Shown: one piece after another, positions 26,141-34,927 of the stretch | Numbering within the stretch: position 1 is the stretch's first letter | How the letters are laid out: every line of letters begins with the position of its first letter | NCBI GenBank assembly: GCA_963205015.1 | Contig: CAUJKI010000371.1 | Coordinates: forward strand, 1 to 41,576 | Direction of reading: 5' to 3' | DNA from: Pseudomonadota bacterium | Lineage (GTDB): Bacteria; Pseudomonadota; Alphaproteobacteria; Rhizobiales; Hyphomicrobiaceae | DNA length: 41,576 nucleotides | Notes under the pieces: model-generated | Databases searched by the model: none | Told to the model about the DNA's origin: nothing | What the model saw: only the letters and a program-made list of their open reading frames with translations | Translations under genes and position numbers: made by a program

Positions 26141-26794
26141 TCAAAGATCAGACTTCGCGAGGTCCCACATGAGGCGGTAGGTTGCCGTCGAGATCGTGGG
26201 AACGTCGAGGTTCTTGAATCGCGCCTCGATGAGGGACGACACCGCCGCAAGCCCAGTGCCGTCAATCAGTACATACCAGTCGGCAGCACCTGGATTCGGC
26301 GCGTCGGGGTTTGTCAAATTTTGCGACAGCTTCGCATCACTCTCGATGAGGTGCAACGAGATGATGCCGGCAAGTGTGCCGGGATCAAGAAGATCCTTCA
26401 GCCTTGAGCGCGTCGCCTCGTACGAGGCTGCGTCTGGGCGCAAGCGCACGACCCCCAGCACGCCGCCACGGCCAACGCCGCGACTGAGGCTAATGCGGCC
26501 GACGACGCGGCCCGGGTTGCGAAAGCGCGAAATGTGCTTGTTTGACCATTCAGTCTGGCTCGCGAGCACCTTCTTGTAGGCCGGGCTGCTCAGCGCCTCG
26601 AACGTGTCGGTCGAATAGGTGCAGAAATACTTGGTCGGCGCCTTGTCGGCGATCCAGCGACGTGCTTCGAGGAAACCTTCGATTCCTACGCGCTCGGCGA
26701 GGTGCTCGCGATCGTACCACTGATTGAAATCCGCCTCTTCAGCGGAATCGACATCCATCCACGTTACCAGCATCCCCTTTCCGGCCAAAGGCAT
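26141..26794 (-). CDS. Dimeric alpha/beta-barrel (EthD/DUF4286-like) protein
   Basis: 217-residue protein that appears to hold two ferredoxin-like halves (about residues 5-95 and 110-210). The first shows the family pattern GMLVTWMDVD, EEADFNQWYDREHLAER, and GFLEARRW, also seen in EthD-like and DUF4286 proteins. I chose ATG 26794, with AGAGGAG about eight bases upstream; a TTG at 26800 would sit too close to it. Such folds act as small cytosolic enzymes (monooxygenases, isomerases, dehydratases) or as helpers; no catalytic residue is certain here. A 146-base gap separates it from MmgE/PrpD upstream, long enough for an internal promoter. Confidence 0.75.
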   Translation of the reverse strand: MPLAGKGMLVTWMDVDSAEEADFNQWYDREHLAERVGIEGFLEARRWIADKAPTKYFCTYSTDTFEALSSPAYKKVLASQTEWSNKHISRFRNPGRVVGRISLSRGVGRGGVLGVVRLRPDAASYEATRSRLKDLLDPGTLAGIISLHLIESDAKLSQNLTNPDAPNPGAADWYVLIDGTGLAAVSSLIEARFKNLDVPTISTATYRLMWDLAKSDL

Positions 26795-26880
26795 CTGCAA
26801 AGCTCCTCTTTATTCTTCTTCTGCACACGCGCGCGATCCATGTACCGGCACGAATTCAGAGTCTGTCATAACATTCCTTC

Positions 26881-26895
26881 AGCTGGCATCCAGCT
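26881..26895. promoter_or_regulatory. AGCTGG-CAT-CCAGCT inverted repeat
   Basis: Perfect six-base arms around CAT in the 146-bp gap between MmgE/PrpD and the alpha/beta-barrel gene, the widest gap in the long cluster. It may be an operator or a small hairpin for an internal transcription unit. Confidence 0.3.
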
Positions 26896-26940
26896 TAATC
26901 GGCCCTGGAAGCACGGCTGAATCTGTTGAGCTGCTACGCG

Positions 26941-28359
26941 TCAGCCGCGCGGCGGCACGAACAAGCTGGAGATCACTGAGACGTCCTCGGCCTGCTCTAG
27001 ATTGGCGACAAAATCGATTGTCCGATCTCGCAGCTCAGGGACCAGCGGCGGGCGCGCGTAGCTGCAGTTGCGCGAGAACTTATCCAGGTTTTCGGCCTCT
27101 GTCAGTGCAGCATCCGGATGCCCATAAATCGCGCGGATCGTGACGGCGCGTTCTGTGCCGTCAATGAGCGTCACAACGACGCGCTGTGGCGCGATTGCGT
27201 TTTCATCGCGGTTGTCATCGGCGACGAGCGTAATTCGCGATGCGAACGCGTGCACCGCTGGATCGTTGAGCATCTCGGGTGAGCCGAAGTCCGGCACGTC
27301 GACACGGCCACGCGCCAAGAATGTCCCCATGACAAACGGGAGGCAAAGCTTGGCGTGGTTGGATGTCAGATTTTCGATAATCGGACGCCCCATCAACCGC
27401 ATTACGAGCGGTGGCACATGGACCTGGACACTTGTGATGGCACTTGCGGGAAAGCCGTATTGAGCCATGAGCTGACGCAATGCGTCGACGCCGGCGTGGC
27501 TCAGGCGGCCGCTTGGAAAAGGCTTGTGCGATAGTTGCGTGATCTGCCGAACGCGCCCGAGTTCGCGTTCGATGATTGTTGGATCGAAACGCCCATCCTC
27601 AAACAAGGCAAAGTATCCGAACGGCCCCGTGAGGAACGCGCGTGGGCCCGTCAAGCCTGCCTCGACAAGATCATGTGCCATAACCGCCGCGCGCGCATTG
27701 AAGCCGATCTGAAGCCCAAGCGCAGGAGAACCTTCGACATGGGCCTGCATGGTGCCGGAGACCTGGCCGCAATGGATTGAGAGCACATTTCTCACTTGGT
27801 CCTCGTCCAAGCCGGCGACACTTGCAACAGCCGCCGCCGCACCGAAGCCGCCGGCCGTGGCAGGCCGAAAGAAGCGAAGACCCGACATTGCCGAGGAGCC
27901 AAGCAGGCCGGAGACATCAACGCCGACAGCGATCGCGTTGAGGAAGCGCTTACCATCGACGTGCTGACCATGCCGAGCAGCTCGCTCGCACCACGCGAGG
28001 AGCGCTGGAAGTAGAGTTGCCATCGGGTGCATCACCGCGCGTTCGTGGATGCAATCGTATTCCAGGCAGTGGATCAGGTAGGCGTTTGAAAATGCCGCGG
28101 AGGGCGCCGGAAGACGCGCACCGCTGTGCCATGCCGTCGCGTCGACACCTGCCCCCCATAGCTCTGCCGCCGCGAGAACACGCGCCGCATTGCCATCGCT
28201 GGTGCCTGCAAGCCCGACTCCAATGGTGTCGAGCAGGAACGTCTTCGTCTTTGTGATCGCTTCGGCCGACAGCTCCTCGTAGCGCGCGTTGGCGACATGG
28301 GACGAGAAAAGGTCCTCGACCGTTGACCTGTCCGCCCTATCCATGGGGCTGGTATCCAT
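26941..28359 (-). CDS. MmgE/PrpD family protein
   Basis: 472-residue MmgE/PrpD-fold protein, cytosolic. Characterised relatives include 2-methylcitrate dehydratase (PrpD), cis-aconitate decarboxylase and iminodisuccinate epimerase, all acting on small polycarboxylates. Visible family segments are FLLDTIGVGLAGTSDG, NAYLIHCLEYDCIHERAV with the conserved His, GFGAAAAVASVAGLDEDQV, and SHKPFPSGRLSHAGVDAL with the Lys-Pro-x-Pro pattern. The ATG at 28359 lies 87 bases after the broken PF06684 gene. A weak promoter (TTGGAA, 16 bases, TATGTA) is possible in that gap. Which reaction it performs cannot be told from sequence. Confidence 0.9.
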   Translation of the reverse strand: MDTSPMDRADRSTVEDLFSSHVANARYEELSAEAITKTKTFLLDTIGVGLAGTSDGNAARVLAAAELWGAGVDATAWHSGARLPAPSAAFSNAYLIHCLEYDCIHERAVMHPMATLLPALLAWCERAARHGQHVDGKRFLNAIAVGVDVSGLLGSSAMSGLRFFRPATAGGFGAAAAVASVAGLDEDQVRNVLSIHCGQVSGTMQAHVEGSPALGLQIGFNARAAVMAHDLVEAGLTGPRAFLTGPFGYFALFEDGRFDPTIIERELGRVRQITQLSHKPFPSGRLSHAGVDALRQLMAQYGFPASAITSVQVHVPPLVMRLMGRPIIENLTSNHAKLCLPFVMGTFLARGRVDVPDFGSPEMLNDPAVHAFASRITLVADDNRDENAIAPQRVVVTLIDGTERAVTIRAIYGHPDAALTEAENLDKFSRNCSYARPPLVPELRDRTIDFVANLEQAEDVSVISSLFVPPRG

Positions 28360-28446
28360 CTTTTTTCCGTTCTCGATCGTTGGCTGACACTACATACGGC
28401 ATTGGGACGAGTTTCCAAGTGCGGCGAACGAAAGGCTGGCAGGATT

Positions 28447-29075
28447 TCAGCGTCTCACGAGGCTCGATAAACGCGTGGCGATCAGATTTTCTTCACCCTC
28501 GTGAGGGGGGCGACCCCGATCTGACAGGGCTGACAATAGAACAATCTCGTCGTCTGCCGGCGCGTCCACGATGCTGAAAGTAGCGGCATCGAAATGATCA
28601 AAGCTTCATTCATCGTCCTTGAAATGCAGTGGAACGTCGATCGAAGCACCTGGCTCTGCGCGCTTGGTTGCAGAGGGAATGACGGCGAGGCCCTGACCGA
28701 TAGCCGCACGGACCGGCTTCCCCATCCGCGGATGCAAAAGCGCCGCCCCATGCTCAATCTCGCCTCGGCAGCCCACGATGGCAGCCTTCCCGTAGCTCTC
28801 AACTGAGCGATCTTCGCCAAGAGCTTCAACCGCACGGTCAGCCAGCAGCTTCCCAATGATGCTTCCAGCGTCAACCAGCTCTTGAAGGTCTTCGACGTAC
28901 CGCCCGCAAAGGGGTTGCCGATGACGGCGGCAGCTACGACCTTTCGTCCAGACTGCGCCAGCGCCCGCCCTGCTTCCATATGTATGTCCTCGATGGACAC
29001 GACGACTTTTCTCACGACTGGCATAGAATATTTCTCGTAGATGGAGCATGACACGGAGCCTACAGCGGTCGTCAT
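28447..29075 (-). pseudogene. PF06684 'amino acid synthesis' family protein, frameshift plus stop
   Basis: Fragments match the PF06684 (DUF1185) family. Frame one from ATG 29075 (or 29024) gives VVRKVVVSIEDIHMEAGRA and AAAVIGNPFAGG. After one missing base (GCGGGCGG for GCGGGCCGG) the next frame reads RYVEDLQELVDAGSIIGKLL, ESYGKAAIVGCRGEIEHGAA, LLHPRMGKPVRAAIG and GASIDVPLHFKDDE, then an in-frame TGA at 28606-28608. Family-like sequence resumes past the stop in the same frame (SFDHFDAATFSIVDAPADDE) to 28447. The gene start overlaps the amidase stop (ATGA). The biochemical role of this family is not settled despite its name. Two lesions make real decay likelier than a single sequencing error. 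Confidence 0.8.
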
Positions 29076-30481
29076 GCCGCGCTCGCGCGCGGCGCGGAGA
29101 TCGTTTCGAATGGTTGTGCGCTCTCAAACGCTCTCGCAGCCTGAAGCACCAGCGTGTCACGATGGAGCGGCGCGACAATTTGCAGGCCAACCGGTAGTCC
29201 CTTCGACGTCATCCCACAGGGCACGCTCGCAGCAGGTTGCTGTGTAAGATTGAAGGGGTAAGAGTAGGGTGCCCAGTCCAGCCACTCATCAGTCGGCTGC
29301 CCGGGAGGGACATTTAGCCCAGCATCGAAGGCGACAATCGGCAGCGTCGGCGTCACAAGCAGGTCGTAGCGATCGTGAAATTCATGCATACGCCGGGCTA
29401 AGTCGGAGCGCGCATTGAACGCGCCCAGAAAGTCGACCGCGGTGAGACTCTTTCCGGCCTCTGCACAAGCGACAAACGTCGGATCGAGCTGAGAATGGTG
29501 GTCTGGCGAAATCGTGCTGAGAGCCGCTGCCGCCCCTGCCCGCCAAAGCTTGAGGATCGCCTCCCGCGGATTGGCGAAAGCTGGCGTGGCTTCTTCCACC
29601 ACTGCGCCAAGGGCCTCGAACGTTCTCACCGCTTGACTGCAGATTTCACGGACCTCGGGATCGATGTGCTCGACGTAACCGAGATCGACACTCCAACCGA
29701 TCCGCAAACCACGTACGCCCCGCTCAAGGGGACCGGTATAGTCAGGCGGAGTGCTGTTGTGGGCCATCAGATCTCGGCGGTCCGGCCGCGCAATGACATC
29801 CAACATCAAGGCCGCATCGTAGACCGTGCGCGTCATCGGGCCGACATGCGAGAGCACAACAAACGCCGAAGCAGGATACGTGGCGACGCGGCCGAAACTC
29901 GGCTTCAGACCGAACAGACCTGTGAAGCTCGCTGGGATGCGGATCGAGCCTCCTGCATCCGTTCCGAGATGCATGACGCCGAGATTGAGTGCACCCGCGG
30001 TAGCGGCACCGCCTGATGATCCGCCGGGCGTCTTGGCGGTGTCCCACGGATTTCTGGTGGTACCCGTGAGTGGGCTGTCGGTTACGCCCTTCCAGGCGAA
30101 CTCAGACAAGGCCGTGCGGCCGACAAAGACTGCGCCGGCTTCGCGGAGGCGCGCGACGGACGGCGCATCCTCTTTTGCACGCTCAGCGGACGAGGTAAGC
30201 GAGCCGCGCCGGTTTGCAAATCCCTTCTGCCACAGCATATCTTTCACGGACACGGGGAAACCATCGACAGGGCCCGCGGGCTCGCCGCGTCGCCACCGCG
30301 CTTCCGAGGCGCGCGCCATTGAAAGCGTCTCATTGGGATGCACGACGCAGAACGCGTTGACCGCTGGGTTCTGCGCTTCAATGCGGCGAAGCACGTCTTC
30401 CGCAACCTCTACCGGCGACAGAGATTTGTCCTTGTACGCGTGCAGCAGTTCGCGTGCCGATTGATCAGCTATTGCGCTCAT
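29072..30481 (-). CDS. Amidase signature family hydrolase (second)
   Basis: 469-residue amidase, cytosolic. Triad: Lys80 in FPVSVKDM, cis-Ser155 in TPGGSSGGAA, nucleophile Ser179 in GTDAGGSIRIPAS. It differs widely from the amidase at 21818-23212, so the two are not a recent duplication and probably cut different bonds or act at different steps. It starts 44 bases after the livF stop and overlaps the PF06684 gene by four bases. No GatB or GatC is nearby, so a catabolic amidase is the better call. The start ATG at 30481 directly begins the conserved N-terminal helix. Confidence 0.93.
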   Translation of the reverse strand: MSAIADQSARELLHAYKDKSLSPVEVAEDVLRRIEAQNPAVNAFCVVHPNETLSMARASEARWRRGEPAGPVDGFPVSVKDMLWQKGFANRRGSLTSSAERAKEDAPSVARLREAGAVFVGRTALSEFAWKGVTDSPLTGTTRNPWDTAKTPGGSSGGAATAGALNLGVMHLGTDAGGSIRIPASFTGLFGLKPSFGRVATYPASAFVVLSHVGPMTRTVYDAALMLDVIARPDRRDLMAHNSTPPDYTGPLERGVRGLRIGWSVDLGYVEHIDPEVREICSQAVRTFEALGAVVEEATPAFANPREAILKLWRAGAAAALSTISPDHHSQLDPTFVACAEAGKSLTAVDFLGAFNARSDLARRMHEFHDRYDLLVTPTLPIVAFDAGLNVPPGQPTDEWLDWAPYSYPFNLTQQPAASVPCGMTSKGLPVGLQIVAPLHRDTLVLQAARAFESAQPFETISAPRASAA

Positions 30482-30525
30482 GCCTGCTTATCCAAAGCTA
30501 GTGCGGCGTCAAAAAACGCACGCGG

Positions 30526-31233
30526 CTACATTCCCAGATAGCTTTCTCGAACGGCCGCGTTTGACGAAATCTCGCCGGCTGACCCAGACAGCGCGACGTG
30601 GCCATTCTCGAGAACGTACGCTCGGGTGCAGACATCGAGAGCCACCCCCACATTCTGCTCCACGAGGAGTGTCGTCAGGCCACCCGCGTTGAGCTGTCGT
30701 ATCACCTCGAAAATTCTATCGACGATGATGGGTGCGATCCCGAACGAGGGTTCATCGAGCAAAATGATGCGCGGGCGGCACATCAATGCTCGTCCGATAG
30801 CAAGCATCTGCTGTTCGCCGCCGCTGAGCGTGCCGGCCTTCTGCTCGCGCCGCTCATGCAGGATAGGGAAAAGATCGTTGACGCGCTCCAGATCCGCCTG
30901 GATTGCCGCGTGATCCCGCCGTAGGAAGGCTCCGAGGCTAAGGTTCTCGCCAACCGTCAGGTCAGGAAACAACTTGCGCCCTTCTGGGCAATGCACAATG
31001 CCCAGTCTAACAGTCTCTTGCGGGCTCGCAGCCGTTAGGTCGCGTCCATCGAAACGAATGCGTCCGGTCGTTTTAGTCAGACCGGATAACGACCTCAGCA
31101 AGGTGGTCTTGCCGGCGCCATTCGAACCTATGATGGCGATAAGTTCGCCTGCTTCGACCGTCAGCGAAACATCGCTAAGGACGCGCAGATGCCCGTAGAA
31201 CGCGCTGAGTTTATCAACCTCCAGCAGAGCCAA
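30526..31233 (-). CDS. livF: Branched-chain-type ABC transporter ATPase LivF
   Basis: 235-residue cytosolic ATP-binding subunit. Walker A GSNGAGKTT, signature LSGGEQQML, Walker B IILLDEPS, and the LivF-typical VHCPEGRKLFPDLTV and LLVEQNVGVALDV. I prefer the TTG at 31233 (LALLEVDKLSAFYG), which fits family N-termini and has AAGGGG six bases upstream; an ATG at 31266 would add eleven unrelated residues. Either start overlaps the livG stop at 31214. It should pair with LivG, LivH, LivM and the binding protein at 35843. Confidence 0.93.
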   Translation of the reverse strand: MALLEVDKLSAFYGHLRVLSDVSLTVEAGELIAIIGSNGAGKTTLLRSLSGLTKTTGRIRFDGRDLTAASPQETVRLGIVHCPEGRKLFPDLTVGENLSLGAFLRRDHAAIQADLERVNDLFPILHERREQKAGTLSGGEQQMLAIGRALMCRPRIILLDEPSFGIAPIIVDRIFEVIRQLNAGGLTTLLVEQNVGVALDVCTRAYVLENGHVALSGSAGEISSNAAVRESYLGM

Positions 31234-31969
31234 ATTGCATCCCCTTGCTGCCGAGATAGGCCTCAATGACGGCCGGATTCCGAACGACGTCGGCCGGCTT
31301 GCCTTCCGCGAGCTTGCTACCGAAATTCATCACCATGACATGCTCAACGAGCTGCATCAGCTCACGCAGACGGTGCTCGATGATCGCGACCGTGACCCCT
31401 GACTGCTTGAGGTCAGTGATGATCGAAGACAGGCGAGTGACGTGTTCCTGCCCGAGCCCTGAGAAGGGCTCATCGAGAAACAGCATCTCAGGTTCGGTAG
31501 ACACCGCCCGCGCGATATCCAGCAGACGCAGATCCCCCTGATTGAGGTCATCCACAAGCGTGTTGGCCTTATCCGCCAAGCCAATCCGATCGAGCTGAGC
31601 GCGAGCGGATGCTTCGCGCATTTCGCGCGTTAGGAATTTCAGCCGAAGCTTTCGGCTCCAGATTGGAACCATCAGCGTTTCGAGCGCGGTCATGCCGAAG
31701 AACGGCTTGACCAATTGAAACGAGCGAGCAATTCCCGCATCGACTAGGTGATACGGCTTCTCACCGAGGATCTCGCGGTTGCGGAAGCGCACGGAGCCGC
31801 TGGTGGGTGGGAGAAAGCCGGTCAGTAGATTGAACAGGCTCGTCTTGCCGGCGCCGTTCGGCCCAATGATGCCGAACACCGTGCCAGCGGGGATCTCGAA
31901 GCTGATATCGTTGACGGCTTTCACGCCGCCGAAATGTCGCGAAAGGTTGGAGGCGACAAGCAATGTCAT
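31214..31969 (-). CDS. livG: Branched-chain-type ABC transporter ATPase LivG
   Basis: 251-residue ATP-binding subunit. Walker A is GPNGAGKTS, Walker B EMLFLDEPFSG, and the H-loop IIEHRL. The signature is unusual: DLNQGDLRLLDIARA instead of LSxGQQR, so the usual serine is asparagine; loss of that serine weakens ATP contact in some ABC proteins, but LivG subunits vary here. The C-terminus EAYLGSKG is typical. ATG 31969 follows the livM stop directly, with GGGAGG just upstream. The gene overlaps livF by about 20 bases. Confidence 0.93.
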   Translation of the reverse strand: MTLLVASNLSRHFGGVKAVNDISFEIPAGTVFGIIGPNGAGKTSLFNLLTGFLPPTSGSVRFRNREILGEKPYHLVDAGIARSFQLVKPFFGMTALETLMVPIWSRKLRLKFLTREMREASARAQLDRIGLADKANTLVDDLNQGDLRLLDIARAVSTEPEMLFLDEPFSGLGQEHVTRLSSIITDLKQSGVTVAIIEHRLRELMQLVEHVMVMNFGSKLAEGKPADVVRNPAVIEAYLGSKGMQFGSAGG

Positions 31970-32965
31970 CTAAGCCTCCCGACCAAACAACAACCGCCGC
32001 AGGAGGGGGGCGCGCGCGAAGAACGATGCGTTCGCGATCCCCGAAGGAAAGATGTAAATCATCACGATTAGCGTGCCCGTGAAGATGATCGGGCGATAGA
32101 TCTCGATGATGCGCAGCCACTCATTGAAGAGCGTCAATGCGCCGGCGGCCAGCACCGGCCCGAGGATCGTACCGCGACCGCCGGCAACGGCCATGAGCAC
32201 AACAAGGACCGAGAGTGAGCCGGCCATGAGCTCGGGGCTCACCTGCATATGAGTGTGGGCGAACATCGCGCCGCCCACCCCGGCAAAGAACGCGCTGACA
32301 CCGAAGCCGGCGACCTTGTAGTGCGCAGCATTGATCCCGGACGCGAGCGCCGCATCCTCATTGTGCTGTGTCGATCGAAGGATCAACCCATAGTGCGACC
32401 GCGCAAAGGCTGTCATGCAGAGCACGGAAATGAAAAGCAACGCCACGCAAACCAGAAGATCGGTTTCGACACTCCGGCTGAATGATGCGATGCCGGAGAT
32501 ACCTTCCTCGCCGCCAGTCACATGCGAAAAGATGTAAGCCAGCTTTGAAAGAACCGCCGCAAATACGATGGTCAGCAACGCGAAGTATGGTCCACGTAAG
32601 CGCAATGCCAACCAGCCGATGACCAGACCAGCGGCGGCTGCGGCAGTCGCAGAAATTGGAACGGTGAGCCATGGAGACATCGCAAGAGATTTGTTGAGGA
32701 TCGCCGCGATGTAGCCGGATATGCCCGTGAAGAACGCGATGCCGAAGTTGTCCTGGTTCGCGTATCCACACAGGACGTCCCAGCTCGATGTGAACTGCAT
32801 GTAGATGACGGCGAGAACCAAGATCTCCAGCACATAGAAGTTGCTCGAGGTCAGCGCTGTAATGACGATGCCAGCAACAATGATGACAAATACGAGGGAC
32901 AGAGCCTGGATCGCATCCAGAAGGCCAGCCGCCGCACGTCTTGCAATGAGCAGTGGTCTAGACAT
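31970..32965 (-). CDS. livM: Branched-chain-type ABC transporter permease LivM
   Basis: 331-residue inner-membrane permease with about ten hydrophobic helices. LivM features include FTSSWDVLCGYANQDNFG (usual: N-x-L-x-G-x-x-G-x-x-S-x-G), GWLALRLRGPYFALLTIVFA, LRSTQHNEDAALASGIN (the EAA-like coupling loop) and VVLMAVAGGRGTILGPVLAA. The canonical GxxGQ(L/I)SLGHA near residue 70 is altered to CGYANQDNFGIAFF, a divergent form that may affect assembly or only reflect subfamily. It sits nine bases after livH and directly abuts livG. Confidence 0.92.
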   Translation of the reverse strand: MSRPLLIARRAAAGLLDAIQALSLVFVIIVAGIVITALTSSNFYVLEILVLAVIYMQFTSSWDVLCGYANQDNFGIAFFTGISGYIAAILNKSLAMSPWLTVPISATAAAAAGLVIGWLALRLRGPYFALLTIVFAAVLSKLAYIFSHVTGGEEGISGIASFSRSVETDLLVCVALLFISVLCMTAFARSHYGLILRSTQHNEDAALASGINAAHYKVAGFGVSAFFAGVGGAMFAHTHMQVSPELMAGSLSVLVVLMAVAGGRGTILGPVLAAGALTLFNEWLRIIEIYRPIIFTGTLIVMIYIFPSGIANASFFARAPLLRRLLFGREA

Positions 32966-32974
32966 TGTGAAACC

Positions 32975-33838
32975 CTAAACCTGGCGGGAGCTCATGAGGC
33001 CTGATGGGCGGAACAGCAGGATCGCAACGATGATCATCAACGCCACGAGCTCTCCGTACTGGTCAGTCAGCGTGAATGTGGTCGCGATCTCCACGAAGCT
33101 CAGCAGAAACGCGGCGACGACCGCACCGGGAAGGCTACCCAGGCCTCCGACGATCGCGATGGCGAAAGCCTTGATGAGCCAGTAACTCCATACTGTCGGC
33201 GTCACTGTCACGAGAGACGAAATCAATGTGCCTGCGAGTGCCGCCAGCGCAGCCGCGATCGCGATCGTCATCGCCAGCACACGGTCGGGCTTGATGCCGA
33301 CAAGAATCGCCCCTTCACGGGATTGAGCCACCGCTTTGATCGACTGGCCCGCGCTCGAGTGACGGAGGAACATGTGAAGCGCGACCAATGCAAAAAGCGA
33401 TATCGGTAGCAGCAACACCTCTTTATTGAGCACCCGCACGCCAAAAATGTCGACACTGCCGCGGACGAGAGAAGGAACTCCAGTGCTCGTCACGCCGAAG
33501 TACACCTTCATGAACTGCTCGACGAACAGCGCAAACGCAAGCGATACCACCATGACGTAGGAGATCGAATCGATCTTGCGCCGGAACAACGCGAAGAAAA
33601 GAAGCAGCGCTACCAGGCTGACGCTGACAATGGCGCACACATAGGATGCCAAGAGCGCGAGTGTTCCGCCCTGACCGAACAGGAAGTTGAAGTAAATGTA
33701 GGTGAAATAGGCGCCGAGCATGAACAGCGTGCCGTGCGCGAGATTCAGAATCCCCCCGACCGAGAAGACCAGGACAAATCCTACTGCCACCAAGGCGTAG
33801 ACAGATCCTCGGCTAAGGCCGAGTATTAGGATTTCCAT
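32975..33838 (-). CDS. livH: Branched-chain-type ABC transporter permease LivH
   Basis: 287-residue inner-membrane permease with about eight helices. Typical LivH sequence: SRGSVYALVAVGFVLVFSVG, ILNLAHGTLFMLGAY, RHSSAGQSIKAVAQSREGAILVGIK (coupling loop) and IVGGLGSLPGAVVAAFLL. ATG 33838 lies inside the 3' end of the DapA-like gene, overlapping it by 13 bases, so translation is probably coupled. livM follows after nine bases. Together with LivM it forms the channel of a Liv-type importer whose ligand may be an amino acid, amide or small aromatic acid. Confidence 0.94.
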   Translation of the reverse strand: MEILILGLSRGSVYALVAVGFVLVFSVGGILNLAHGTLFMLGAYFTYIYFNFLFGQGGTLALLASYVCAIVSVSLVALLLFFALFRRKIDSISYVMVVSLAFALFVEQFMKVYFGVTSTGVPSLVRGSVDIFGVRVLNKEVLLLPISLFALVALHMFLRHSSAGQSIKAVAQSREGAILVGIKPDRVLAMTIAIAAALAALAGTLISSLVTVTPTVWSYWLIKAFAIAIVGGLGSLPGAVVAAFLLSFVEIATTFTLTDQYGELVALMIIVAILLFRPSGLMSSRQV

Positions 33839-34836
33839 CTGCTTCGATCCATGGCAGGGAATACGAACTCCGGGCCGTAAACTGTGCTGAATGCGTCCTT
33901 CAGCTCCGTATCGAACGTCGATGCGTGATCCTCGGACAGCGCGGAAAGAGGTGCTCGAACAGGCCCCGCCGCAAAGCCCATCAAAGCGAACCAGCGCTTC
34001 ACGATGGCATTGACCGGCACGCCGTTCTGAAGCGGCGCCATGATCCAGCGATGATACACGTGACGGATCGGCTCCAGATCGCGGAACAATCGTGCGGCCT
34101 GAGCGACGTCACCCGCAGCGAAGGCTGCGAAGTAAGCCGCAATCATATGTTCGCGCGGATGCTGAAAGAGGTACGGCTCTGGATCCGCGTACAGCGTGCG
34201 CAGATCAAACCGCAACAGATTGCTGAATGCGTGAGATTCGTAAGGATCCGTGATCGGGATTCGATTTTCGCACGTTGCACGCAGTACTTCCGCTGAATCC
34301 CCGCCACGCGTGCACTTTACGCCGCTGATGATGCCATCCTGAGCGAAGCGCGCCAGGAGCGACCCGGAAAAGCCTCCCGTTTGCGCGCCGCCATCAAAGA
34401 TCACGATCGGCGTAGAAGTCGCGCCCGCGACAGTCCGAACATACCGCTCGATGTCATCTTCTTGGATGATACCCGGCGGGCTCATCAAGACGATGTGATG
34501 CGCGCCCGCGTCGCCCGCGTGCCGCGCCAGTTCGAGGGTATCGGGCAAGCTATGCGCCGTGACAACGGTGCCAACCTTGAGCGCTCCGGCACCAGAGAGC
34601 GCAGCTTCAAGGATCTGCTTGCGCTCATGAAGTGCAAGTGACCAAAGCTCTCCGATCAAGCCATTGCAGAATATGCCGTCAAGGCGAAGGCTATCGCCGA
34701 AGCGGTGCGCATTCGCTCGTACGCCGGGAAGATCGATGTCTCCATCTGGCGCGAAAGGCGTCGGCACGGCAGCCCAAATGCCCTTTAGAAAATCAACGGA
34801 GCGGTGCCCATGTCCGCGCCCTGCCAAACCCGACAT
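33826..34836 (-). CDS. DapA/NAL-superfamily lyase with altered active site
   Basis: 336-residue TIM-barrel protein of the dihydrodipicolinate synthase / N-acetylneuraminate lyase superfamily. The Schiff-base lysine is clear (GIISGVKCT, Lys174). Two other hallmarks are changed: the GTTGE loop reads GLIGE (59-63), and the YNxP tyrosine motif reads IVIFDGGAQTGG, with Phe147 where Tyr is expected. A housekeeping lysine-biosynthesis role is therefore unlikely; an aldolase or dehydratase acting on a 2-oxo acid is possible. I chose ATG 34836 (GGAG eleven bases upstream); ATG 34863 would add nine residues. First gene of the long minus-strand cluster, facing the GntR regulator. Confidence 0.85.
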   Translation of the reverse strand: MSGLAGRGHGHRSVDFLKGIWAAVPTPFAPDGDIDLPGVRANAHRFGDSLRLDGIFCNGLIGELWSLALHERKQILEAALSGAGALKVGTVVTAHSLPDTLELARHAGDAGAHHIVLMSPPGIIQEDDIERYVRTVAGATSTPIVIFDGGAQTGGFSGSLLARFAQDGIISGVKCTRGGDSAEVLRATCENRIPITDPYESHAFSNLLRFDLRTLYADPEPYLFQHPREHMIAAYFAAFAAGDVAQAARLFRDLEPIRHVYHRWIMAPLQNGVPVNAIVKRWFALMGFAAGPVRAPLSALSEDHASTFDTELKDAFSTVYGPEFVFPAMDRSRWKS

Positions 34837-34895
34837 CCGCAAGTCTGCTCCTTCGGTATGCACGCTTTCGTGCCAGCGCTCGACCTTCTCGCGCT

Positions 34896-34927
34896 TGACT
34901 TAAGTCATCAGCAGTTACTAATGTCAA
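34896..34927 (-). promoter_or_regulatory. Divergent promoter with perfect 12-bp operator palindrome
   Basis: On the minus strand, TTGACA (34927-34922) is a consensus -35 box for the DapA-liv operon. Seventeen bases on, a weak -10 (CTTAAG) lies inside TGACTTAAGTCA (34896-34907), a perfect 12-bp palindrome. A repressor bound there would block the promoter. The divergent GntR/FCD gene starts 45 bases away, so autoregulation and repression of both sides by that protein is the natural guess. AT-rich sequence up to 34948 could hold the plus-strand promoter. Confidence 0.5.
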
